From Nitrospira sp. CG24D (GTDB lineage: Bacteria; Nitrospirota; Nitrospiria; Nitrospirales; Nitrospiraceae): a DNA stretch of 32,749 nt. The notes beneath the pieces were generated by a model. It was not told the DNA's origin. It worked only from the letters and a program-made list of their open reading frames with translations, and did no database searches. The position numbers and the translations under genes were made by a program. The DNA is taken from contig NEWQ02000007.1 of assembly GCA_002869855.2 (NCBI GenBank), positions 1 through 32,749 on the forward strand, in the 5' to 3' direction. Of this stretch, positions 1-5,772 are shown piece after piece (position 1 is the first letter of the stretch; every line of letters starts with the position of its first letter).

Positions 1-440
1 CGCGGATGTGGATCAACCACGAAACTTGGCGAAAAGCGTGACGGTTGAGTAAGTGGGATGTTGAAAATGGCTTCCAGCGGCGTTCTCGTCTCGTCGAAAT
101 CCTCAACGGGGACCCGGCCGCCTCACCAACTCGGCGGCGCGCACAGACGTGGTGCTCCTTATTCGTCGCACCGTGCGCCCCAGAGGGTACGCTTCCGGTA
201 CTTTCTTCGCCTGCGGCCTTGTTGGATAGCCTGTTTGAGCAGCCTGCGGATGAGTCTGTCCGTGAGGGCAGGGGGTTCTACGTCTCCGTAACTCGCAAGT
301 GGTTTTTCACCAATCTCTTAGTTCAGGCCACGCTTCTTGGTTATTCAATCGTTGATTTGTCTAGATACACTGTGTGATCGGCAAAGTCTCTACAACATGT
401 CGCAGGGGCTTCGTCCAATGGCGAATTCTTTGTCGTGGTT
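1..440. other. Left-edge non-coding stretch
   Basis: No convincing gene is seen here. The open frames at 45-377 and 58-291 on the plus strand have low-complexity, Arg/Ser/Pro-rich translations, no good ribosome binding site and no recognisable motif. Positions 57-247 are better explained as a repeat element (separate entry). The remaining 248-440 holds the downstream flank of the leftward receiver gene, and I see no clear terminator or RNA in it. Confidence 0.5.
57..247. repeat. Degenerate palindromic intergenic repeat (MITE-like)
   Basis: The left end (TGTTGAAAATGGCTTCCAGC, from 59) and the right end (GTTGGATAGCCTGTTTGAGCA region, about 221-241) are imperfect inverted repeats of each other. 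They enclose about 150 bp that contains no gene. From memory, Nitrospira genomes carry many intergenic elements beginning like 'atgttgaaaaagtccgccagc' and ending like 'gctggacggcctttttgaacatcctgc'; this copy resembles a decayed member. The terminal inversion is seen directly. Membership of a genome-wide family is an inference. Confidence 0.5.
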
Positions 441-806
441 CTACACGTGCTGAAGGGCTGTGCGTATGCCGGAGCGCAACGCCCCCAATGAGCCTTTGAT
501 CAGATAACCAGCCGCGCCGGCTGAGAATGCGGCTGCCATGACTTCAGGTTCGGTACGGGAGGTGTGAAATATCACGCGGCAGTCTGGCAGTGTTTTGCGG
601 AGTTCCTGCACGGCTTCGATTCCATCCATCCGTGGCATCTCGATATCGGTCAAAACGAGATCCGGTCGGAGGGCCTGAGCGGCCGCGATGAGGGCCTGTC
701 CATCCTCTGCGGTTCCGACTACAGAGTATTCGGGCTCCAGGGCCGATTGAAGCAACGACAGCATCTGAGATTCATCATCGCACAGGAGAACGCGCAGGCG
801 TTTCAT
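441..806 (-). CDS. Stand-alone response-regulator receiver protein
   Basis: This is a 121-residue CheY-like receiver with no output domain. The acidic pocket (Cys-Asp-Asp near residues 9-11), the phospho-acceptor Asp54 in LVLTDIEMPRMDG, a Thr/Ser switch in IFHTS and the conserved Lys in GYLIKGS are all present. The IKGS style is typical of receivers from NarL/LuxR-type regulators, but the protein ends where their HTH linker would begin. The start is the ATG at 806, which has AGAGGT upstream; a longer frame to 953 has no support. It overlaps the 3' end of the preceding pseudoprotease gene by 32 bp, so the two are probably translationally coupled. It likely relays phosphate or titrates a kinase; the partner is unknown. 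Confidence 0.85.
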   Translation of the reverse strand: MKRLRVLLCDDESQMLSLLQSALEPEYSVVGTAEDGQALIAAAQALRPDLVLTDIEMPRMDGIEAVQELRKTLPDCRVIFHTSRTEPEVMAAAFSAGAAGYLIKGSLGALRSGIRTALQHV

Positions 807-1530
807 TGGGTACCTCTTGAAGAAAAGAAGGGGCTGGACTGGCCACCATCGATAAGACGAGATCATTGGCGGAGTTGATGGCTGTGGCGGAGGCCATGCT
901 GTTGCTTCCGGTGAGTGCAATTGTGACGATTCCGATGATGTGGCCGTCCGCATTCACCAGCGCGTTTCCGGCCTCATCGGACCGGATGGGGATGCTGGTT
1001 TGAATGAGCCGCACATCGCGCTGCATCGGATAGAGATCGGTGATTCGGCCTCTGCGCAGCTCTCCACCTAATTGTGATGAGGCGATGAGAAAGACTTGGT
1101 CCCCGATCTGTACCCTGTCTGAATCCCCCGTTTGCAGAGGGCTCCAGTGTATGTCTGGGTCGACCAACTGGATGACCGCGAGATCGGTGAACGGATCCCG
1201 CCGGACGACTTGCCCTTGGCTGTGTCGGCCGTCAGCACGGCGGATATCTACAGATGTCGCGCCGTCCACGACATGACCGTTCGTAATGATGGTGCCTGAT
1301 GGCATGAAGAGGACGCCGCCTCCGGTTCCCAACTCCGTCGAGCGACTATCCACTGAAATAGTGACGGTAGAGGCTAGCATGGTGCGAACGGCCGGGCTGC
1401 CAAAGTCATGCTCCAGCTCGCTCCGTTGGATCGTCCCCCGCACCTCCCACGCCGTGGCTAGGAATAGGGTCGCCATCCCCGCTACCAGGGCGTATCGTAT
1501 ACATGTAAGCCTGCTGCCAATTGAGTTCAT
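775..1530 (-). CDS. HtrA/S1C-like trypsin-fold pseudoprotease, membrane-anchored
   Basis: This 251-residue protein has an N-terminal hydrophobic segment (about residues 12-28), a signal anchor or signal peptide that places the rest in the periplasm. The fold of S1C (HtrA/DegP) peptidases is clear: a GTGGGVLF strand, TNGHVVDG with His86, and DPFTDLAVIQL with Asp116. The nucleophile motif GNSGG(A/P)LVN aligns with DEAGNALVN, so the catalytic Ser is Ala187 and the oxyanion-loop glycines are altered. There is no PDZ domain. I therefore read it as catalytically dead, perhaps a ligand or protein binding module. AGGAG lies 8 bp before the ATG at 1530. Its start overlaps the 3' end of the zinc-ribbon gene by 125 bp, and its end overlaps the receiver gene. 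Confidence 0.8.
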   Translation of the reverse strand: MNSIGSRLTCIRYALVAGMATLFLATAWEVRGTIQRSELEHDFGSPAVRTMLASTVTISVDSRSTELGTGGGVLFMPSGTIITNGHVVDGATSVDIRRADGRHSQGQVVRRDPFTDLAVIQLVDPDIHWSPLQTGDSDRVQIGDQVFLIASSQLGGELRRGRITDLYPMQRDVRLIQTSIPIRSDEAGNALVNADGHIIGIVTIALTGSNSMASATAINSANDLVLSMVASPAPSFLQEVPNETPARSPVR

Positions 1531-1792
1531 GGTGTGCTCCTATGTCGTGTGGATCAGTCGAGATGGCCACAGGGGCTGTAGAATTTCTGGCGTGATTGGG
1601 TGGTCTTCGCGGTTCCCGCCTTCGCAGCGGATTTCCGGCCGGCTGTCGATTGGCGCGGATGATGTCGTCTTCAACCGCGCCACAGTTCAGACAGCGTTCA
1701 CAATCAACCCGTTCGGTCGAGCTCATGCCGTTGGCTTCAAAAATGCGTTCCCGCACGAGCAGTCCACCGCATCGTATGCAGGAGATCATCAT
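1406..1792 (-). CDS. Small zinc-ribbon protein with a non-conserved-looking tail
   Basis: The N-terminal 60 residues carry two knuckles, CIRC (Cys5, Cys8) and CERCLNC (Cys31, Cys34, Cys37), as in a zinc ribbon. The rest is Pro/Arg-rich and overlaps the start of the pseudoprotease gene by 125 bp in another frame, so the tail may be a by-product of a lost stop codon. Two adjacent ATGs lie at 1792 and 1789, with GAGGACGGAG just upstream; frames extending to 1903 are not supported. The gap to the preceding wHTH-like gene is 2 bp, indicating a tight operon. Similar short CxxCGG...CLNCG proteins occur in Nitrospira from memory, but the function is unknown; a DNA- or RNA-binding role is only a guess. 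Confidence 0.65.
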   Translation of the reverse strand: MMISCIRCGGLLVRERIFEANGMSSTERVDCERCLNCGAVEDDIIRANRQPAGNPLRRREPRRPPNHARNSTAPVAISTDPHDIGAHHELNWQQAYMYTIRPGSGDGDPIPSHGVGGAGDDPTERAGA

Positions 1793-1794
1793 CG

Positions 1795-2016
1795 CTACTC
1801 CGTCCTCACGCAGATCTGATAGTCCCAAGGAAGAGGGGTCAGTCTGATCACCTGCTGCTGCTCGAGGCGATTCAGCGCCCTCAAGAGGCTGATCCACGGG
1901 CAATCAGAGAGTGCCGTAGCGAGCGTGGTGAAGGTGAGTGTCCGTTCCCGAGCAACTAATTCACGGACTCTGGACTCGATAGTTGCGGGGGAAGTGTCGA
2001 TGCAGTGCCGCTGCAT
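1795..2016 (-). CDS. Small wHTH-like hypothetical protein
   Basis: This 73-residue protein has a predicted helix-rich body: ESRVRELVARERTLTF, then TLATALSDCPWISLLRALN, then RLEQQQVIRLTPLPWDYQI. That helix-turn-helix followed by a short beta wing resembles a winged-helix domain. No family was recognised beyond that. The ATG at 2016 has GGAG about 10 bp upstream and is preferred over a start at 2064. It is the first gene of the operon wHTH - zinc ribbon - pseudoprotease - receiver. A candidate sigma-54 promoter at 2068-2083 would place the transcription start about 40 bp before the ATG. Confidence 0.6.
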   Translation of the reverse strand: MQRHCIDTSPATIESRVRELVARERTLTFTTLATALSDCPWISLLRALNRLEQQQVIRLTPLPWDYQICVRTE

Positions 2017-2067
2017 GGAGGGTACTCCGTGGAGTGCGTGCCGAGGTCGATGATGAATCTGCAAGTG

Positions 2068-2083
2068 TGCAAAAGTCAGTCCG
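2068..2083 (-). promoter_or_regulatory. Candidate sigma-54 promoter of the wHTH/pseudoprotease operon
   Basis: The minus strand reads CGGACTGACTTTTGCA. GG and GC stand at the exact 12-bp offset of TGGCAC-N5-TTGCA. The -12 half is perfect, but the -24 half keeps only GG, so it is the weakest of the three. The predicted start is near 2056, 40 bp before the ATG at 2016. Support comes mainly from the upstream operator core at 2174-2184. Confidence 0.45.
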
Positions 2084-2155
2084 CCGCGAGTCGTTGATGT
2101 TGTGCGGTAATTCAGCCGACTTTGATTGAAAGGTGAGGAGGATGTGTTCTTGCAG

Positions 2156-2171
2156 TCACGTAGCTACGTGA
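2156..2171. promoter_or_regulatory. 16-bp perfect palindrome TCACGTAGCTACGTGA
   Basis: This is a perfect inverted repeat two bases away from the CGCAC-T-GTGCG core. It could be a second operator site or part of a composite site. No equivalent is seen beside the other two cores, so it is specific to this promoter. Confidence 0.5.
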
Positions 2172-2173
2172 TA

Positions 2174-2184
2174 CGCACTGTGCG
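2174..2184. promoter_or_regulatory. Operator core CGCAC-T-GTGCG (copy 1)
   Basis: This is an 11-bp palindrome shared with the sites at 2652-2662 and 8425-8435. Its centre is about 109 bp upstream of the -12 GC of the promoter at 2068-2083. It is the proposed enhancer-type site for the NtrC-like activator encoded at 10466-11854. The upstream half-site found at the other two copies is absent here. Confidence 0.55.
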
Positions 2185-2417
2185 GATGGAGCGAATTGGC
2201 TCATTCCATGGTTGCTTTTGATGGCAGTTGATTCTGTCGAGGCTGTTCTTGTTCGGTGTGTGAAGGGGATGCGGAGGCTGCTGAGTTGCGTGCAGTGAGG
2301 CCAATGATTAGTGCGTATGAAAAGTGATGGAGATGTGGAAAAGTGGGACGCGACAAGTCCGGACAGAAGGAAAAGTCAGATGCAAGATTCAGAGAAGACG
2401 GGGGCGGCGTTGCATGC

Positions 2418-2519
2418 CTACGGAATCAGTCCCCATGTGCTCCAAGCTAGTATTCCGGCGATCGCAAGCATGGCCCACGCCAATTCTCTATCACCGAATG
2501 ACTTCACCAGATCTTTCAT
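2418..2519 (-). CDS. 33-residue single-pass membrane microprotein
   Basis: The protein begins MKDLVKSFGDRELAWAML: a short charged, probably cytoplasmic head, then one hydrophobic helix of about 19 residues rich in Ala, Ile, Leu and Trp, ending WGLIP. The ribosome binding site is almost ideal (AGGAGGT, 5 bp from the ATG at 2519), and the unit has its own sigma-54-type promoter and operator core. That makes it far more credible than its size suggests. It lies downstream of the EmrA-like gene in the same direction. No family was recognised. By analogy with other membrane microproteins it may bind and modulate a transporter or sensor kinase, which is an inference. Confidence 0.7.
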   Translation of the reverse strand: MKDLVKSFGDRELAWAMLAIAGILAWSTWGLIP

Positions 2520-2566
2520 CGTCAACCTCCTGTGAGAGTGGATGTCATCGCCTATATCTAGGATAG

Positions 2567-2582
2567 AGCAAAGGCAATGCCG
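2567..2582 (-). promoter_or_regulatory. Candidate sigma-54 promoter of the 33-residue membrane protein
   Basis: The minus strand reads CGGCATTGCCTTTGCT against the consensus TGGCAC-N5-TTGCW. GGCA and TTGCT are matched with exact 12-bp GG-to-GC spacing. The predicted start is near 2555, 36 bp before the ATG. The inverted repeat at 2642-2663 lies upstream at enhancer distance. Confidence 0.65.
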
Positions 2583-2641
2583 CCACTCTAGGCTCAATTT
2601 CCGGCCATATTTGATGTGGGACTTGATCAATCCGAGCGAAT

Positions 2642-2663
2642 CCGCACAGGTCGCACTGTGCGG
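2642..2663. promoter_or_regulatory. Operator with 8-bp perfect arms (copy 2)
   Basis: CCGCACAG and CTGTGCGG form a perfect inverted repeat with a 6-bp spacer, and the right part contains the shared core CGCAC-T-GTGCG (2652-2662). The core centre is about 88 bp upstream of the -12 element at 2568-2569. The layout CGCACRGRTCGCACKGTGCG is shared with the site at 8416-8435, which is strong evidence of one binding protein. Confidence 0.7.
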
Positions 2664-2737
2664 TCGGGGGTGGGGAGGGAGGCGAGGCTTAAGGCTGCTC
2701 AGCAAAGAAGGAGTACTGACAGGCGGATCGGTATCAG

Positions 2738-4261
2738 TTATCTGGAATCAAAGGACTGCCTGCTGTGGTTCTGATCCATGCCTAGGCGGAGTCGGGATGG
2801 GCTGCGTCCTCCTTCCGGTCCCAGCAATCCGGAGCCCGGACCGATGGAGGGCGTCAGCGGGGCGGTCGAGCCTCCCAGATCGGGACTGTGTCGTGGAACA
2901 AATGAGCGCGGAGCCTGATCGAAGTGTTCGGACCTCAATGCTGAATCAAGAGGAGACGTAGTCTTTTTCAATTTTCGCCAGGTGCCTTGTTCCATGTCTG
3001 CCTGTCGATCGCTCCCGTCTTCGCGCACGAGCAGCACGTCGTTCACCTCGTCACGGTTTGCGACTACCAGATTGTTGGTCATCACCTCTTTCGCCATGGC
3101 CTCCGCTGTGGGAATTTCGTCGGCATAGACATCGGTGGCATATTCCGCCGTCGAGGGCGAGGCAGAAGACGACCACACGGACTGCCCGGTTTCTCCGATA
3201 TTGATCGTGGTGACGGTGGAAAGACCCGGCCTGATCGGATGCTCGCGAATCTCCTGTTCCGGCAACGCGATGCGGACCGGCACCCTTTCGACGATATGGA
3301 TGAAGTTTCCCGTGGCATTGTCCGGCGGCAACAAGGCGAATGCGCTCCCGCTGCCGGGCACGAGTCCTTCAACCGTGCCGTGAAACGTGTATTGCGATCC
3401 GTATAGGCCGACGTTGACGAGGGCGGTCTGTCCCGGGCGGATATGCTGCAGCTCGGTTTCACGCAGATTCGCTTCAACCCACAAATGATCCAGCGGAACG
3501 ATCGTCATCAGCGGCGTGCCGGGATGCACGCGATCGCCGACCTGCGCCTTTCGCTTCGCCACATAGCCTGAGATCGGAGCCTTGATCTGTTGGCGGGTAT
3601 ATTCCAGATAAGCTTCGATGAGTTGATGTTTGGCCAGCTCGACGGCCGGGTGCGCCATGACGGTTGTGCCGCCCACCTGCGCATCGAGCGTATCGAGTTC
3701 CGCCTGGGTTTCCCGCACGTCCGCTTCCAGTGACAGGAGTTTGTCGGATGTATTTTGGAGAATCTGCTTGGACACGGCGCCGCTCGCCGCCGCCGCTCGA
3801 TAGCGCGCCATATCGTGGAGAGCCAGATTCACGCGGGCAGCCCGCGATGCCAATTGTTCCGCCAGTTGCTTTCTGGTCATGAACAGAGCTGCGATGCGCC
3901 GGACCTCTTCTCCAAGATGTCCGCGCGCGCGTCCAAGTGCGGCGTAGGCTTGATGTTCGTCGAGACGGATCATCAGGTCGCCCCGATTGACAAACTGCGT
4001 TTCCTCGGCCAGCACCTGGGTGACAATCCCGGAGGCCTGAGCCGCAACCGGGACGAGATTTCCCGTCACATAGGCATTGTCGGTGCGAACCCAGAACCGG
4101 TCATGTGTCCACCAGTGGTTGAGATAGACGACGGTGGCGATCAGGACGAGCCCGGCGACGACCAGCAGCCGCCGGTTCCGGCGGGCACGGATGGCCTTGG
4201 GGTGGATCCGGGAAGAGCCCGGCGCCGGCGAAGTATTGGACGGGGTCGGTGTTGTCGTCAT
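2738..4261 (-). CDS. emrA: EmrA/HlyD-type membrane fusion protein with C-terminal extension
   Basis: This is the periplasmic adaptor of a tripartite efflux pump. After a Pro/Ser-rich head there is one membrane anchor (about residues 33-48). RTDNAYVTGNLVPVAAQASG opens the biotinyl-lipoyl half-motif, followed by a long alpha-hairpin (coiled coil about 105-205). The second lipoyl half, IKAPISGYVAKRKAQVGDRV, and a beta-barrel domain follow. Typical EmrA proteins end near residue 390-430; this one runs to 507 with a low-complexity Ser/Pro/Gly/Arg tail (about 436-507) that looks like out-of-frame sequence after an A5 run. The start overlaps the outer-membrane factor gene by 4 bp (ATGA). It is last of the four genes in the channel/efflux operon. 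Confidence 0.88.
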   Translation of the reverse strand: MTTTPTPSNTSPAPGSSRIHPKAIRARRNRRLLVVAGLVLIATVVYLNHWWTHDRFWVRTDNAYVTGNLVPVAAQASGIVTQVLAEETQFVNRGDLMIRLDEHQAYAALGRARGHLGEEVRRIAALFMTRKQLAEQLASRAARVNLALHDMARYRAAAASGAVSKQILQNTSDKLLSLEADVRETQAELDTLDAQVGGTTVMAHPAVELAKHQLIEAYLEYTRQQIKAPISGYVAKRKAQVGDRVHPGTPLMTIVPLDHLWVEANLRETELQHIRPGQTALVNVGLYGSQYTFHGTVEGLVPGSGSAFALLPPDNATGNFIHIVERVPVRIALPEQEIREHPIRPGLSTVTTINIGETGQSVWSSSASPSTAEYATDVYADEIPTAEAMAKEVMTNNLVVANRDEVNDVLLVREDGSDRQADMEQGTWRKLKKTTSPLDSALRSEHFDQAPRSFVPRHSPDLGGSTAPLTPSIGPGSGLLGPEGGRSPSRLRLGMDQNHSRQSFDSR

Positions 4262-5772
4262 TGTGTACTCGGGTTGTGTTGTGGTCTCTTTTCGATATCC
4301 TGATTCTTATAGCCCCCGCCCAGCGCTTCGATGAGGTCGACGGCCGCCACCAGCTGGTCGCTTTCCAGCGCCCGCAAGGCATATTCCTGTTCCAGCACCG
4401 GCTGGCGATGCCGCAAGACCTCGCGATCGTCGTCCAGGCCGGTCACGAGCCGCACTTTTGCCAATTGGACGTCTTCGCCGAGCGAAGCCATCAGGCGCTT
4501 GTGCGAGTCGATTATCTCGCGTGTCGATTGCCAGGCACTGAGGCTGTCCGCTACGTCGCGCATCGCATCGAGCAGCGTTTCATTGTAGAGCTCCACGGCT
4601 GAGTCGTATTCGGCCCGTTGCGCCGCCAATTCTCCCCGCAGCCGGCCGCCCTCGAACCAGGGCATGCGCAGACCCGGCGCAAAGCCATAGGAGTTGCTCT
4701 GGCCGCTGAACAACAGGTTGGACAGTTTGTCGGCGTGTTTCATCAGGGTCAGGGCATTGAAGCCCACGAAGGCCGTGAGATCGATCGTGGGATAAAATTG
4801 TGTCTTGGCTACCTTAACCAACCGTGCCGCGGCGTCGGCCCGGTAGAGGGCCGCAGCCAGATCGGGACGACGGATCAGCAACCCGATGGACAGATGGTCA
4901 GGTGCCGTAATCTGTTCGGGAATCACGACAACCGGTTTTGTAAACAGGTGGAGCGCGTGATCCGGGCCTTGGCCGGCCAGCCGAGCAAGGACATGGCGTT
5001 GGACGTCCAGTTGATCGCGGAGGCCCGCCTGCCGTTTGAAGGCTGCTTCATAGTCTGCCACGGCGATTTTCACGGGCTGTTCGTTGTCTAGGCCGAGGCG
5101 GAACCGGATCTCTGCGAGTGTACGCAGATTCCGGCGGATGGCGACCAGAGTCTTCACGATGCCGAGCTGTTGCTGAAGCGCCTGTCCTTTAAAATAGGAC
5201 CGCGCCATGGCGGCGGTCAGCCGCAGGCGCACGTCGGCCTTTTCAGCTTCCTCCGCGGCCGCCTGTCCCAGCGCCGCTTCGACCGTGGCCCGGTTCTTCC
5301 CCCAGAAATCGAACTCGTACCGGAAACTCAGCGGATTGACGATTCCGAGGAGGATTTTATCTCCGGCGACTTTCGGATTCAGAACCGCAAACACGCCGTG
5401 TTGCGAAATGCGTTCGTGGGTCAGGGAGGCATCGGCCTCCAGAAACGGCAGCAGCCGCGCGCCTTCCACTTTCACCAGCGCTTCCGCTTCCCGCAACCGC
5501 GCGGATGCGCGTTTGAGGCCGGGGTTATCCTTGAGGGCCGTTTCGATGAGCTCGTTCAATTCCGAATTGCCGAATTGCGTCCACCAGCGATCTTCCGGCC
5601 ACTGTTGCAGCCGGCTCGCGACTTCAGCGAGGGTCTCTTGCATTTCCGGCGGCTCGAGAAGCTCGGCGGGAGGGTTTCCAGGAGGAATCCAGGCGCAACT
5701 GCCGAAGAGCAGCGCGCAAGCGATGCCGAGGCTGATCCGCAGACGTGGTGCCGTATTGCAACGGGATGTCAT
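4258..5772 (-). CDS. NodT-family outer-membrane efflux lipoprotein
   Basis: This 504-residue protein is the outer-membrane channel partner of the EmrAB-like pump. It has a signal peptide with lipobox LFGSC (Cys near residue 26), so it is probably lipidated. It also has the two tandem OEP repeats with long helices (for example NPGLKRASARLREAEALVKV, and the second repeat after IRRPDLAAALYRADAAARLV). WWTQFGNSELNELIETAL is the usual opening of NodT/OprM-type factors. It overlaps the upstream MFS gene by 4 bp and the downstream adaptor gene by 4 bp, so the pump parts are translationally coupled. The substrate cannot be told from sequence. Confidence 0.9.
   Translation of the reverse strand: MTSRCNTAPRLRISLGIACALLFGSCAWIPPGNPPAELLEPPEMQETLAEVASRLQQWPEDRWWTQFGNSELNELIETALKDNPGLKRASARLREAEALVKVEGARLLPFLEADASLTHERISQHGVFAVLNPKVAGDKILLGIVNPLSFRYEFDFWGKNRATVEAALGQAAAEEAEKADVRLRLTAAMARSYFKGQALQQQLGIVKTLVAIRRNLRTLAEIRFRLGLDNEQPVKIAVADYEAAFKRQAGLRDQLDVQRHVLARLAGQGPDHALHLFTKPVVVIPEQITAPDHLSIGLLIRRPDLAAALYRADAAARLVKVAKTQFYPTIDLTAFVGFNALTLMKHADKLSNLLFSGQSNSYGFAPGLRMPWFEGGRLRGELAAQRAEYDSAVELYNETLLDAMRDVADSLSAWQSTREIIDSHKRLMASLGEDVQLAKVRLVTGLDDDREVLRHRQPVLEQEYALRALESDQLVAAVDLIEALGGGYKNQDIEKRPQHNPSTQ

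Larger units (their letters stand above)
2017..2417. other. Intergenic regulatory region upstream of the wHTH operon
   Basis: This stretch holds the candidate -24/-12 promoter, the 16-bp palindrome and the CGCAC-T-GTGCG core listed separately. The remainder (about 2190-2417) shows nothing I can support. A 74-residue plus-strand frame at 2311-2535 is antisense to the small membrane-protein gene and lacks a convincing ribosome binding site. Confidence 0.5.

Noticed and set aside
45..377. 110-residue open frame at the left edge
   Set aside because: Composition is unlike a protein, there is no motif or good ribosome site, and it runs through the inverted-repeat element.
2311..2535. 74-residue plus-strand frame
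   Set aside because: It is antisense to the microprotein gene, which has a near-ideal ribosome site and promoter; this frame has neither.
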